DNA of 64,000 nt from Bacillus sp. 1NLA3E (GTDB lineage Bacteria; Bacillota; Bacilli; Bacillales; Cytobacillaceae): contig NC_021171.1 in the NCBI RefSeq assembly GCF_000242895.2, positions 2,142,001 to 2,206,000 on the forward strand, in the 5' to 3' direction. This document shows, in pieces, positions 1 to 9,574 of the stretch (position 1 is its first letter; every line of letters begins with the position of its first letter). The notes beneath the pieces were generated by a model. It had not been told where the DNA came from. It ran no database searches and saw only the letters and a program-made list of their open reading frames with translations. Made by a program: the position numbers and the translations under genes.

Positions 1-1926
1 ATTATATGTGATATACAGACCCAAGCCAGTCCCTTGATTAGGCGGTTTGGTTGTAAAAAAAGGATTAAAGATTGAATCAATCACTTCTTCAGAAATCCCT
101 ATTCCTGTATCATGAACTTGAATACTCAAAAAGTATTCAGTCTGATTACAAGAGATAGTCAATTTCCCTCCTTGTTCCATGGCATCGATTGCATTAATAA
201 TCAAATTCATTAATATATGTTTGAGACTCTCTTTCTTGGTAACAATTGATAAATCACTTGGACAATCAATAAGGCACTCAATATTGTTTTTTTTCATCTT
301 TTCTTCTTCTAAGTCCAGTAGTTCTTTAAGAAATCCCTTTAATGGGATTTTTTCGTCAACATCATTGGAAATTCGGGAGAAATTCAGTAAGTTATCAATG
401 ATTTTTTTTGCACGATCAACTGATTTTTCAATTGAAGAAATTGCTTTCTGATACTGACTATCGTTGAAATTTACTCCATTTTGATCTTTTATTAAATAAA
501 CATAGGAACGAATAATTCCTAAGGGATTGCGGATTTCATGAGCAACCCCTGCAGCTAATTCACCAATAGCTGCCATTTTATTTACCTGAAGCAATTGTTG
601 TTCATTTAATCTTTGAAAAGTAGAGTCTTTCATGGAAATAATCACATTTTTCTTTTCCTCAAGACTGTATTTCATCGGGTAACAGGCAACATGGTAGATA
701 CGTTCAAGATACTCTAAATCCATTTCCGCCGAATTTCCTGTTTCTAAAACATCATCAAAAATTCCTTTTGTCGGTTTAAAAAAGCTAAACTCGTTCAATT
801 CATAAAGAGTTTTACCCATTAATTGTTTTATGGGCAAATTGATAAATTTTAACAATAGATTATTTGCCCGAATTATTTTATATTTTTCGTCAACAATTAG
901 CATCATTTCGGGAATACTTTCAAAAACATATTCCAAATCCATTTTACTCTGGTATAATTCCTCGCTCCGTTTGATGACGTCATGTTTTAAGCTTCTAATA
1001 ATCGTATTTAAAGCACTTATGACTAAAAAAAATAAGGTGACAGAGACGGTCAGTATAAAGGAAGGGCGATGAAGTCCTTTTTTTGAACTGACGGGAGTGG
1101 TAATACCAGTCCATTTTTCTTGAATCTTTTTAACCGCATTTCCCTTTTCAACCTGCAAGATTCCTTTGTTTACAATATGAATCAATTCGGTGTTTTTTTT
1201 ACTCGTTGCTAAAACAACATTTTCTTCATATAAGGCAAAGTCAGCCAGCAGCAGACTGTTGGAGTGTTGGAATAAGTCTAAATAATAAGCTAAGACTGGC
1301 TCATCTCCAACTAAAACATCAGCTTTACCGTTATAAACTGCTTCAATGCCTTCAGAAACGTTATGTACATAAACAAATTTTACATCCACTTGATTTTCTC
1401 TCAGGTAGTCCTCTGCATAATCTCCTTTAGAAAGTGTAACTCTTTTACCGTTCAAGTCACTTAATTGTTTGATTGGTTTTCCTGAATTTGGGTAGAGTAA
1501 TGAGCCTTTTAGTTTATAAATTGGAATGGAAAAGATAAATTTCTCTGACCGCTCTTTACTGATAAAAAGGTCTGCTAGATCCGTTTCATTATTCTCTAGT
1601 TTTTGTAACGCCTCTGACCAAACATATGGGACGAATTTAATTTCTTCTCCCAACTGCAATGATAATGAGTTTAAGTAATCGATCACAACACCTTTAAATT
1701 GATACGTATCACTGTCAACAAAACGAAGGGGAGGTGAGCTCTCATCAGCCCCATATATAATAGGGCTATTTTCTTTGATCCATTCTTTTTCTTCATCGGT
1801 AAAGTCTTGGGAGTAATATAAATATTGAAACAAATTAATATTATAATCCTTTAGCAAAATAGAGTTTGCATATAACATTAGAAAAGTAATGGCAATAACA
1901 ATATAAACAAGAAATTGTTTTTTCAT
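1..1926 (-). CDS. Sensor histidine kinase with periplasmic-binding-type sensor (3' end outside window)
   Basis: The reading frame is open from ATG at 1926 to the window edge, about 642 codons, so the C-terminus is missing. In order it shows an N-terminal membrane anchor (about residues 5-22), an extracellular SBP_bac_3-type solute-binding domain (about 55-275), a second membrane segment (about 287-308), a PAS-like domain (about 325-430), a HisKA domain with phospho-acceptor His463 in the motif VAHEIRNPLG, and an HATPase domain whose last visible motif is the G2 box GTGLGLYI. It is probably a membrane sensor that binds a small solute such as an amino acid. The start has only a weak ribosome site. 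The partner regulator, if adjacent, lies outside the window. The ligand cannot be read from the sequence. Confidence 0.9.
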   Translation of the reverse strand, partial: MKKQFLVYIVIAITFLMLYANSILLKDYNINLFQYLYYSQDFTDEEKEWIKENSPIIYGADESSPPLRFVDSDTYQFKGVVIDYLNSLSLQLGEEIKFVPYVWSEALQKLENNETDLADLFISKERSEKFIFSIPIYKLKGSLLYPNSGKPIKQLSDLNGKRVTLSKGDYAEDYLRENQVDVKFVYVHNVSEGIEAVYNGKADVLVGDEPVLAYYLDLFQHSNSLLLADFALYEENVVLATSKKNTELIHIVNKGILQVEKGNAVKKIQEKWTGITTPVSSKKGLHRPSFILTVSVTLFFLVISALNTIIRSLKHDVIKRSEELYQSKMDLEYVFESIPEMMLIVDEKYKIIRANNLLLKFINLPIKQLMGKTLYELNEFSFFKPTKGIFDDVLETGNSAEMDLEYLERIYHVACYPMKYSLEEKKNVIISMKDSTFQRLNEQQLLQVNKMAAIGELAAGVAHEIRNPLGIIRSYVYLIKDQNGVNFNDSQYQKAISSIEKSVDRAKKIIDNLLNFSRISNDVDEKIPLKGFLKELLDLEEEKMKKNNIECLIDCPSDLSIVTKKESLKHILMNLIINAIDAMEQGGKLTISCNQTEYFLSIQVHDTGIGISEEVIDSIFNPFFTTKPPNQGTGLGLYITYN

Positions 1927-2244
1927 CTTTTCGCCTGCCCTCGATGAGAATAATTCCGTTTGGATCCTATTTTATTGATAAACCTTTCACACATCATCAT
2001 TATCTCTATTAATTATTTAATCAACAAGAGTTATTAAACTATTTTGCTTTTTGGACATATATGGGGGGTTCGAGATCAGTGAAAAAGTCTCATTAATAAT
2101 CACAATAAATAAGGGACACCATTCAGTGTTCTAAAAAATATTAAAAGGGTTCAAAGCCCAGATATTACTGGATTTAACCACAAAAAAACCCCCGAAAATG
2201 GTATAAAAGGTACGACCAAATACCAACCATTAAGGGGGGGGCTG

Positions 2245-3060
2245 TATGCTTCGACTTGAGCCAAAGCAAACAAGTTTTCACTCCATATTATAGGATAAAA
2301 TTCCAAAAAACCATATACTAAAGAAGATTTTAACAGAAGTGGATTTCAGCTTTATTAATGAATTACTGGAAAAACAGTTACGTAAACATTTTGGATGTCT
2401 GCAAAAGAACCAGAAATGATGTGCAAGCTACTTTTCCTACCAAATTCCGGACGCAACGTCTTGGAGAATCCTCACTCGATGATATCATCACAGAAATTGT
2501 AAGACAATGTGTAGAGAAATGGATCCTTGATGGGCAGAGTGTAAGTGTGGACGCAACCCATATAGAAGCAAACACAAAAAAGGAAACCCCCGAACGATTA
2601 ATGAAACATTTAGCAAGAAAGATTATTAAAGCATTCGAAGAAGAAGCAGAGTAACCGGTAGAAAATGTACCTGAGGTACCAGACTATCAGGAAATTCCAG
2701 ACCATCATGAAGCGAAAGCAGTTATGAAAAACTATTTAGAGTCCGTCTTGGATTAAGTAGAAAAGCAGGCCTCCGATAAAGAGCAAAAAACGGATGAAAT
2801 CATTCAAAATGCAAGAGAAATACTTGAAGACCCTAAGCTCATCAATCAAAAAAGTATATGCTCTTTGAATGATGAAGGCCCAAGAGTCGGATGATATAGA
2901 AGAAATAAACGCGAGTGCTTACATACCGGTTAGTTCAGTTGTATTTCAGGCTTGATGAAAGTGAATATACCTACAACAAAGATTCCGATGAATGGCAGTG
3001 CAGTCAAGGGAATACAACCGTAAAGAAGAAGCGTTATCTAGTTTTTCACCGGTCTCGAAC
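2245..3060 (+). pseudogene. Degraded IS1182-family transposase
   Basis: From ATG 2245 the conceptual protein begins MLRLEPKQTSF, then continues in broken frames with DKIPKNHILKKI and, in the open segment 2358-2654, VSVDATHIEANTKKE. These match the N-terminal half of IS1182-type DDE transposases as I know the family. There are several in-frame stops and frame changes, including near 2298, 2652 and 2756. The C-terminal catalytic part is missing, so this is a dead relic. The stretch 1927-2244 before it holds no other gene; a T/C-rich tract followed by a run of eight G residues lies just upstream of the start. Confidence 0.75.
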
Positions 3061-3143
3061 CGTCCCCTAGTGTCACGTCCTAATTTTGCGAATAAATATT
3101 AAGACAACAAATCTTTAATCCGAATTGTAATTCAAAATGATCA

Positions 3144-3186
3144 GAAAAAAACTTCAGGCCCTTTTAAATTTTAAGGGGCCTGAAGC
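3144..3186 (-). terminator. Rho-independent terminator of the RND pump gene
   Basis: On the minus strand the arms CTTCAGGCCC and GGGCCTGAAG form a long stem, followed by a run of seven T. It starts immediately after the stop codon of the RND transporter. Confidence 0.9.
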
Positions 3187-3190
3187 CTTT

Positions 3191-6100
3191 TTACATTTGA
3201 AGATCATTTTCCGTTGTTTGGACCATTCTTTGTTTTCTTGATTTTTTGAAATACAACAATTCATAGATACAAGGAATGACGATTAAGGTCAAGAGTGTGG
3301 CGAGAGCAAGTCCTCCAATTACGACAATAGCTAAACTTTGTGAGACAAGGCTTCCTGTCTGTGTTTCTTTAAACAAGAGGGGAAGCATAGCGCAAATTGT
3401 TGCGACTGCCGTCATCAAGATTGGTCTCATTCTTGTAGCCGTTGCTTCAACGAGTGCTTCACGGATACTCATGTTTTCTTCGTTTCGTCTAACACGATCG
3501 AGCAGAACAATCGCATTTGTGACTACAATTCCAATTAGCATTAAAGCACCAAGAAGCGCAGTTATATCGACAGAAATCCTGCTGATAAGGATCCCTAAAA
3601 TGGCCCCAATGGCAGCAAGTGGGAGGGAGCACAAAATGGCGATCGGCGCTTTTATTGATTTAAATGTGATGACCATTATTAAAAATACAATTCCAATTGA
3701 TACAAGCATCGTTAGGAAAAGATCAGTAAAGTCATCAGTTTGCTGAGTACTGGCTCCACCTACTAGGACGTCAACATCTTTCGGAAGGTCCAAACCTTTA
3801 TTATCTTTTTTATCACCGAAGATTTCCAAGTTAATCTTAGTTGAAATTTCTGACAGCTTAGCAGGATCTACTGTTGCTGTAACTTGCAGATACGTTTGGC
3901 CATCTTTATGGAATTGATTGGTTGAGCTCTCATTCTTTTGAATTGATGCTACTTCAGATAATGGCACCATACCACTTTCGGTCATAATCGGAATATTTTT
4001 CAAATCCTCAGGTGTTTCCGTATTAAGTAGTGGTTCTAAAACGACTTTTGTTTGTTTTTCATTAAGATTAATGGTTCCAAGCGGTGTTGTATTTAACATG
4101 ACACCAAGCTGTTGAGCAATTTGCTCTGTATTTCCTTTAGTGGGATCAACGGTTAGAGAATAGACGGTTTTCTTTTCATCTTGATTAGTTGCTACCTTCT
4201 TAACACCATCAATATCTTTTACCTTTTCTTTAATGTTTTTCGCCACTTTTTCAAGATTACCAGTATTTTCTCCTATGACATCAATTGTCACATTTGTACC
4301 TGAACCGCCCATCATAAATGAAGCAGTGGCTACTTTTAATACTGCATCGGAATACAAATTCTTTTTCTTTTCTATTTCTTTCATTATTTTATCCGTGTCA
4401 TTTTTATCTTTTAATAAAATACTGAAGGTTGCCTCAGTTGGAGAACTGATTTGGCCAAACTGAGCAAAATCAGCTGAAGAGCCTGCTTGGGAAAAAACAT
4501 ATTTTACTTCGTCCATTTGACGGACTGATTTTTCAAGTTCGATTGTTTTTTCCTTTACCGTTTCGATTGGTGTTTCATTTGGATAACTTAACGTGGCTAC
4601 CACATAGTCAGCAGAAGAATTGTCAACTGCACCTTTTGGTATGACAAAATAAGCACCGATGGATCCGATAAAAAGCAATAAAGAAATAGAGAATACCAAC
4701 CATTTATGGTTAAGAGACCAAGTGACTAGCTTTGGAAAACGCTCCGCAGGCTTATGGTCAGGAAGCTTAGTGTTTTTCAATAATCCCGAACTCATTAAAG
4801 GAACAACAGTTAATGCGACGAGGAGGGAAGCCAGCAAGGAATAAGTAACGGTAAGGGCAAATGGTAACAGGAATTCTTGAAGTCCTCCATTTAATAAGCT
4901 CATTGGTAAGAAAACGGCAACAGTTGATATGGTAGAGGCCGTTATCGCTGTACCCACTTGTTTCGTTGCATCAATGACCATTTTGGCAGAGAATTTTTCT
5001 GTTTGCATTCTGCGGTATATATTTTCAATGACGACGATACTGTCATCGACCAGACGCCCGACTGCTACAGCGACACCACCGAGTGTTAAAATATTTAAGG
5101 TCACTCCAGACAAGGATAACAGGAATAAGGTAATGCAAAGTGACAATGGAATGGAAACAATTGTTATAAAAGTTGTTCGGATGTTACGTAAAAAGATCAT
5201 AATTACAATCGTTGCAAATAATGCACCAAGAAGGACCTCTTTCATCATCGTTTGTACTGAGGTCTTAACCATATCAGCAGAGGCAACGTAAATGGTTGAT
5301 TCCTGATTATCATACTTTTTGTTAATATCCTTAGTGACTTTTTCGATTTCTTTACTAATCGTCACTGCATTTGAATGACTGTCCTTCGTAATGCTAATGC
5401 TCAAGGCTTCGTTTCCGTTAAAACGATTAATAAAATTGGACTGTTTTGCCCCTTCAATTGATGATATGTCCTCTAGAGTTACATTTGGTGCAACTGGTAA
5501 GCTTTTTAGTTTGTCAATGCTTGATAAGTCACCAATTACCTTAATATTACTTGTTTTTCCATCTATAATCTTTTCTCCGATGGCCACGGTGGTGTTTTGT
5601 CCTTGAAGAACGCCCATAACAGATTGAAGGGATACCTGTTTTTCTGCTAATTTGGCGTTATCGATTTTAACAGAAATGACTGTATCTGCAATTCCGTAAG
5701 TATCGACTCTGGCTACACCTTTAATGTCTTTGTATAGGGGTTCAATTTTGTTTTTTACAAACTCCATATTATTAGTTGTCAGCCCGTTTTCAAAAGTTAC
5801 AGCGATATTTGATATTGGAATCATCGAGGTATTTAGTTGAGAAACAATTGGCTTTGATATGTATGATGGAAATGCCACATTGGATAATGCCTCTTGGACA
5901 TCTTGTTTTGCTTGCTTCATATCAGAACCTGATTCAAAGAATAGGTCTACTTTTGAAAAGCCATCTCCAGTTGAGGAATAGAGTGATTTCTTACCTTTGA
6001 CTCCAGTAACCGCTCTTTCTATTGGTGTCGTCACATCGGTTTCCATTGATTTGGAGTCTGTACCTTGACCCATCGTAATAATCGTTACTTGCGGATTATC

Positions 6101-6223
6101 GGCTGAAGGTAAGAACTCCATTGGTAATCGGAAGTAACTGACTACACCAATGACTAATATTAATATAGTCATTAATGATACTGCGGCTTTGTTTTTAAAA
6201 GCCCATTTGGTGAAAATTGACAT
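3191..6223 (-). CDS. swrC: RND-family multidrug efflux pump, SwrC-like
   Basis: This 1010-residue protein has the hydrophobicity pattern of the HAE1/AcrB family: one N-terminal membrane helix, a large extracytoplasmic domain, a helix bundle around residues 330-500, a second extracytoplasmic domain, and a final helix bundle. The segment GRLVDDSIVVIENI carries the paired Asp residues of the proton relay in TM4. B. subtilis SwrC (YerP), a surfactin and drug exporter, is the closest relative I recognise and is of similar length (about 1065). As with swrC, no adaptor or outer-membrane gene is adjacent, which fits a Gram-positive monoderm. The start ATG follows AGGGAGGGAATGTTAA. Substrate unknown. 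Confidence 0.88.
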   Translation of the reverse strand: MSIFTKWAFKNKAAVSLMTILILVIGVVSYFRLPMEFLPSADNPQVTIITMGQGTDSKSMETDVTTPIERAVTGVKGKKSLYSSTGDGFSKVDLFFESGSDMKQAKQDVQEALSNVAFPSYISKPIVSQLNTSMIPISNIAVTFENGLTTNNMEFVKNKIEPLYKDIKGVARVDTYGIADTVISVKIDNAKLAEKQVSLQSVMGVLQGQNTTVAIGEKIIDGKTSNIKVIGDLSSIDKLKSLPVAPNVTLEDISSIEGAKQSNFINRFNGNEALSISITKDSHSNAVTISKEIEKVTKDINKKYDNQESTIYVASADMVKTSVQTMMKEVLLGALFATIVIMIFLRNIRTTFITIVSIPLSLCITLFLLSLSGVTLNILTLGGVAVAVGRLVDDSIVVIENIYRRMQTEKFSAKMVIDATKQVGTAITASTISTVAVFLPMSLLNGGLQEFLLPFALTVTYSLLASLLVALTVVPLMSSGLLKNTKLPDHKPAERFPKLVTWSLNHKWLVFSISLLLFIGSIGAYFVIPKGAVDNSSADYVVATLSYPNETPIETVKEKTIELEKSVRQMDEVKYVFSQAGSSADFAQFGQISSPTEATFSILLKDKNDTDKIMKEIEKKKNLYSDAVLKVATASFMMGGSGTNVTIDVIGENTGNLEKVAKNIKEKVKDIDGVKKVATNQDEKKTVYSLTVDPTKGNTEQIAQQLGVMLNTTPLGTINLNEKQTKVVLEPLLNTETPEDLKNIPIMTESGMVPLSEVASIQKNESSTNQFHKDGQTYLQVTATVDPAKLSEISTKINLEIFGDKKDNKGLDLPKDVDVLVGGASTQQTDDFTDLFLTMLVSIGIVFLIMVITFKSIKAPIAILCSLPLAAIGAILGILISRISVDITALLGALMLIGIVVTNAIVLLDRVRRNEENMSIREALVEATATRMRPILMTAVATICAMLPLLFKETQTGSLVSQSLAIVVIGGLALATLLTLIVIPCIYELLYFKKSRKQRMVQTTENDLQM

Positions 6224-6523
6224 TTAACATTCCCTCCCTGAAAACGAATAAGATCGTGAAAAAGCATATCATAAATAAAAGGGTAGCCATTAGTAAATTT
6301 TGGAAATTTAACAAAATTTACATCTCTGAAATATAGTGCCTGGTCCTTATCACCTCCGAACGAGCCGCTTTCACCTTAAAAGGCTAAAGAATAATAATTT
6401 TGTTTATTGAACTTTTTTCACGAACACCACTTTTATTTGTTGTCCTTCCTAAATATTACATATTTTTCTAGTTTTGTAGAGACCTAATTTCTTCTACGAC
6501 TTAAGTCTTACTTAGAATTTGTT
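6224..6523. other. Intergenic stretch without a recognised gene
   Basis: AT-rich DNA between the RND pump start and the following minus-strand gene. It should contain the pump promoter (minus strand). I saw no open frame with a ribosome site and no clear hairpin. Confidence 0.5.
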
Positions 6524-6997
6524 CTAATCCACTAAAAAATTTGGAGCGTTATAACCTGCAACTAGTGCGTCTCGTGCTGCTACTAAATCAAATCTAATGA
6601 AATCGAGCTTGCCACGGAGTGGATCATTATCACCACTTAGCAATATAGCTTGGTCAATGTAGGTTATGGCATGGTTAGTACTATCTAGTACTTTTGCTGC
6701 TCTATCGTTGGTTAGTTTTATAAGTATTTGGTTATCTTGGATTGGGGGAACTAAAGGGGTACTAGGATAGCTAGGGTCGATTGGATATTCAATATCGAAA
6801 AGTAAAGCTTTAATGTCAAGGTAAGCCTCCGTGAGACTATCAATTGTATCTTGGAAGTATATTTCTTTAATTGGATTGGGTGGTAAAGGGAATGAGGACA
6901 ATTTTTGGAAAAGGCCTAAGGCACTCTTGGAAAATCGTATTGCTTGTACCGTGTGAGCCAAGACTACTCTTACATTTGATATTAAGTAAGAAGACAT
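6524..6997 (-). CDS. Uncharacterised helical protein, 157 aa
   Basis: I do not recognise this protein. The start at 6997 is chosen over an upstream one at 7042 because AAGGAGTGAACAA sits directly before it. The product appears soluble and mostly helical, with a proline-rich middle (about residues 70-90). It has no signal peptide or membrane helix. The gene stands alone, with the same orientation as the genes on both sides. Its codon use resembles its neighbours. Confidence 0.7.
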   Translation of the reverse strand: MSSYLISNVRVVLAHTVQAIRFSKSALGLFQKLSSFPLPPNPIKEIYFQDTIDSLTEAYLDIKALLFDIEYPIDPSYPSTPLVPPIQDNQILIKLTNDRAAKVLDSTNHAITYIDQAILLSGDNDPLRGKLDFIRFDLVAARDALVAGYNAPNFLVD

Positions 6998-7107
6998 TTG
7001 TTCACTCCTTGATGAAGAATTTCTTATAGTATATGTAATCAAAACAAGTTCGTAAGGGGCACTTAGGTAGTTTTCTTAAAGAAGGTTCATTAAAAAATGG
7101 AACCTGA

Positions 7108-7138
7108 AAATTAAAAGAGATAGCAGCATGGCTATCCC
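7108..7138 (-). terminator. Probable terminator of ywnA
   Basis: On the minus strand GATAGC-CATGCT-GCTATC is followed by TCTTTTAATTTT. It overlaps the ywnA stop codon. Confidence 0.5.
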
Positions 7139-7590
7139 TCTTCACTAAATTCTTTGACGTTTAATTTCTCTTTTTCTACAATATCCTTTACAACATCCTC
7201 AATGGTTACATTCCCCAAAGACTTTTCTAGTGCTAGTTGAGCAATTGAAAGGAGTGGAACAATTGTATCTTGAATGTTCCGGCCCACAGGACAAGCTGGA
7301 TTTGGTTTATCATGGACGCTAAACAACTCTTGCTCGTGGACAACATCAACCGCTTTATATACGTCAAGTAATGTAATTTCAGATAAATCTTTCGCTAGTT
7401 GTGCTCCTGCAATGCCAGGACGGACGTTTACTAACCCTGCATTTTTAAGCATCCCCATTATTTTCCTAATAACCGCTGGATTTGTGTTTACACTTCCAGC
7501 TATATACTCTGATGAGTTTACTCCGCCTTTATTGATCTCAATCAGAGATAGTATATGAATACCTACGGCAAACCGGCTACTGATGGACAT
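7132..7590 (-). CDS. ywnA: Rrf2-family transcriptional regulator, YwnA-like
   Basis: This 152-residue winged-helix regulator begins MSISSRFAVGIHILSLIE, typical of the Rrf2 family. A wing helix-turn-helix lies around residues 25-60. A single Cys occurs in NPACPVG (about residue 99); the Fe-S ligands of IscR/NsrR types are incomplete, so sensing, if any, is not by a three-Cys cluster. It is divergent from ywnB, the same pairing as in B. subtilis, which suggests it controls both promoters in the shared 225-bp region. The start is preceded by AAGGAAGGTG. Confidence 0.85.
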   Translation of the reverse strand: MSISSRFAVGIHILSLIEINKGGVNSSEYIAGSVNTNPAVIRKIMGMLKNAGLVNVRPGIAGAQLAKDLSEITLLDVYKAVDVVHEQELFSVHDKPNPACPVGRNIQDTIVPLLSIAQLALEKSLGNVTIEDVVKDIVEKEKLNVKEFSEEG

Positions 7591-7629
7591 TTTAAATCAC
7601 CTTCCTTATTCCTGCCGAAAATTTCCTTC

Positions 7630-7678
7630 ATGTAATGACCCTGTAATTAATTTGATTACCAGTTACGAGTTTATTATA
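7630..7678 (-). promoter_or_regulatory. ywnA promoter with Rrf2-type operator
   Basis: A minus-strand -10 TATAAT lies at 7678-7673. Downstream of it is an imperfect palindrome with GTAAT...ATTAC ends (about 7642-7660), the same half-sites as in the ywnB promoter. Autoregulation is inferred from this. Confidence 0.45.
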
Positions 7679-7723
7679 CCTTAAAAATACCGAATGAAAT
7701 AAAAAAATATTTCGAGTAATGTG

Positions 7724-7765
7724 TTGACAAACACGTTACATGTAATTATTATTATTACAGGTAAT
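7724..7765 (+). promoter_or_regulatory. ywnB sigma-A promoter with overlapping palindromic operator
   Basis: A -35 TTGACA (7724-7729) and a -10 TATTAT (7747-7752) are separated by 17 bp. The spacer contains the palindrome GTTACATGTAAT, and ATTACAGGTAAT follows the -10. Binding here would block RNA polymerase. YwnA is the obvious candidate repressor, by position. Confidence 0.6.
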
Positions 7766-7815
7766 AAAATAGATTACAACTAAAATCATAACAATTAATT
7801 TGGAGGAATAGAAAA

Positions 7816-8457
7816 ATGAAAATTGCCATCATTGGTGCAAGCGGAAAAGCAGGTAGCCTTATTCTTAAAGAAGCTGTTGGAAGAGGACATGAAGTTACAG
7901 CCATTGTTAGAGATGCAAACAAAATTCAAGGTCAAAACGTTGCAGTCTTGGAAAAAGACATTTTTGCTTTAAAAGCAGAAGATATCAATACTTTTGATGC
8001 GGTCGTAAATGCATTTAATGCTGCCCCAGGACAAGAGCATCAGCACATTGAAGCTGGCAAGGTCTTAATTGAAGCACTTAAAGGTGCTCCCCAGACAAAA
8101 TTGGTTGTTGTAGGAGGAGCTGGAAGCCTTTTTGTAGATGAAGAAAAAACACTTCGCGTATTAGAAACCCCAGACTTTCCTGAAGCCTATTTTCCAACTG
8201 CGTCAAACATGGGCAAAAATCTTGAAGAGCTTCAAAGCACAAGTGGAATTTTATGGACATACATCAGCCCTGCAGGTTTTTTCAATCCAGGCGGGCTGCG
8301 GACTGGTTCTTACAAAAAAGGAAAAGACCAACTGATCCTAAATGCAAAAGGCGAAAGCTATATCAGCTATGCCGATTATGCGATTGCTGTTCTTGATGAG
8401 ATTGAAACCCCACAGCATGTAAACGAACGTTTTTCGGTTGTTGCCGAAGCGGAATAG
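7816..8457 (+). CDS. ywnB: NAD(P)-binding oxidoreductase, YwnB-like
   Basis: A 213-residue protein of the atypical short-chain dehydrogenase (NmrA/BVR-B-like) group. It opens with the Rossmann motif IGASGKAGS (about residues 5-13), which binds NAD(P)H. VVVGGAGSLFVD follows at about 96-107. It is soluble with no signal peptide. The ribosome site TGGAGGAATAG precedes ATG 7816. Its position, divergent from an Rrf2 regulator and followed by a quinone reductase, suggests a redox or electrophile stress role. The substrate is not known. Confidence 0.85.
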   Translation: MKIAIIGASGKAGSLILKEAVGRGHEVTAIVRDANKIQGQNVAVLEKDIFALKAEDINTFDAVVNAFNAAPGQEHQHIEAGKVLIEALKGAPQTKLVVVGGAGSLFVDEEKTLRVLETPDFPEAYFPTASNMGKNLEELQSTSGILWTYISPAGFFNPGGLRTGSYKKGKDQLILNAKGESYISYADYAIAVLDEIETPQHVNERFSVVAEAE

Positions 8458-8585
8458 AGAATTCATAAGCAAGCGACAGTTCTTGCGCTTCCAAAAGGAA
8501 CCGTCCCTATACTTCTAAAGGTGATTAGTAAGCTAATGTTATGGGAATTATATATAAGTAATTTTTAAAAAACGGAGGTAATGTC

Positions 8586-9170
8586 ATGAAACATCTTATA
8601 GTATTTTCACATCCACACGCTGGGAGCTTTAATCATGCCATTCTAGAAACAACTGTGAATGCATTAAAGAGCAAAGGCCATCAAGTTACAGTACGAGATT
8701 TATACGAAATAAATTTTCAACCTGTTCTTAAGGCAGAGGACACTGCTGCAATGAGAGACGGACAAGTGCCTGAGGACATTAAGAAGGAACAAGAATATAT
8801 TGCTGAAGCTGATGTAATTACCTTTATTTATCCTATTTGGTGGACTGGTCTTCCTGCTATTATTAAAGGATATGTTGATCGTGTTTTTTCATACGGATTT
8901 GCTTATGCTTCTGGTGAAGAAGGCATTATTAAACTCCTAAAAGGTAAAAAAGGTCTTATTATCAATACACACGGGACGCCCAAAGAAATTTATGATCAGA
9001 TCGGTATGACTGCAGGACTAAAGGTTACGTCTGATACTGGAATCTTTAATTTTACGGGAATTGAACCGGTAGAACATTTGTTGTTTGGTAGTGTTCCATA
9101 CGTAGATGATGCAGCTCGTAAGGATATGTTAAAGACTGTAGAAAATACGATTCATTCACATTTTGCCTAA
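8586..9170 (+). CDS. NAD(P)H-dependent quinone oxidoreductase, flavodoxin-like fold
   Basis: A 194-residue protein of the MdaB/YwrO/KefF group. The FMN phosphate-binding loop is SHPHAGSFNHAI near the N-terminus, and the active-site loop is YPIWWTGLPAIIKGYVDRVF (about 81-100). Members perform two-electron reduction of quinones or activated electrophiles using an FMN cofactor and NAD(P)H. The ribosome site ACGGAGGTAATGTC precedes the ATG. It lies 128 bp after ywnB on the same strand, with no terminator seen between, so it may share ywnB regulation. A strong terminator follows. Confidence 0.85.
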   Translation: MKHLIVFSHPHAGSFNHAILETTVNALKSKGHQVTVRDLYEINFQPVLKAEDTAAMRDGQVPEDIKKEQEYIAEADVITFIYPIWWTGLPAIIKGYVDRVFSYGFAYASGEEGIIKLLKGKKGLIINTHGTPKEIYDQIGMTAGLKVTSDTGIFNFTGIEPVEHLLFGSVPYVDDAARKDMLKTVENTIHSHFA

Positions 9171-9250
9171 TTATTAGAAAAATAATAAATAAATTGTGCT
9201 TACCTCAATTTCTTCAATGTTGACCTTACCGTAGGTATAAAAGTGCATAA

Positions 9251-9288
9251 AAACAGAGCGATTCGGTGTGAATTGCTCTGTTTTTTTA
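9251..9288 (+). terminator. Rho-independent terminator
   Basis: AAACAGAGC and GCTCTGTTT pair around an inner ATTC/GAAT stem, followed by a T run. It ends the quinone reductase transcript. Confidence 0.9.
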
Positions 9289-9448
9289 TACAATGGTAAA
9301 GGTTCACTATTCTTTCCTACTTAAAATCAAGCCAATTCAAAAACGAAACTCCCTATAAAATGTCCAGTTTAAAGTACTTGGTCACAACGGTATTTAATTT
9401 TCAAAAATGATAGATTTTGTGAAAATACAAATGCTTTATCACCATTGT

Positions 9449-9549
9449 TGTATAATAAAGTATATTTTAAATAATTGGAGCGATTAGTGAAGGTAGGAAA
9501 TTTTAATTTGACCATAAAGGCTGTAGAACAAGAGAACAAGTATTTTTAA
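9449..9549 (+). promoter_or_regulatory. lytS-like leader: -10 element and possible 20-codon leader ORF
   Basis: TTGTATAATAAAG near 9449-9461 contains a perfect -10 TATAAT. Downstream, GTG 9487 preceded by TTGGAGCG opens a 20-codon frame ending at 9549, 25 bp before the kinase start. The small frame may be chance. Confidence 0.35.
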
Positions 9550-9574
9550 TGCTGACAACAAAGGGAGAGTAAAC

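Noticed and set aside
9487-9549. 20-codon leader ORF before the lytS-like gene
   Set aside because: A plausible GGAG site exists, but the peptide is too short and ordinary to support as a gene; noted only within the leader.
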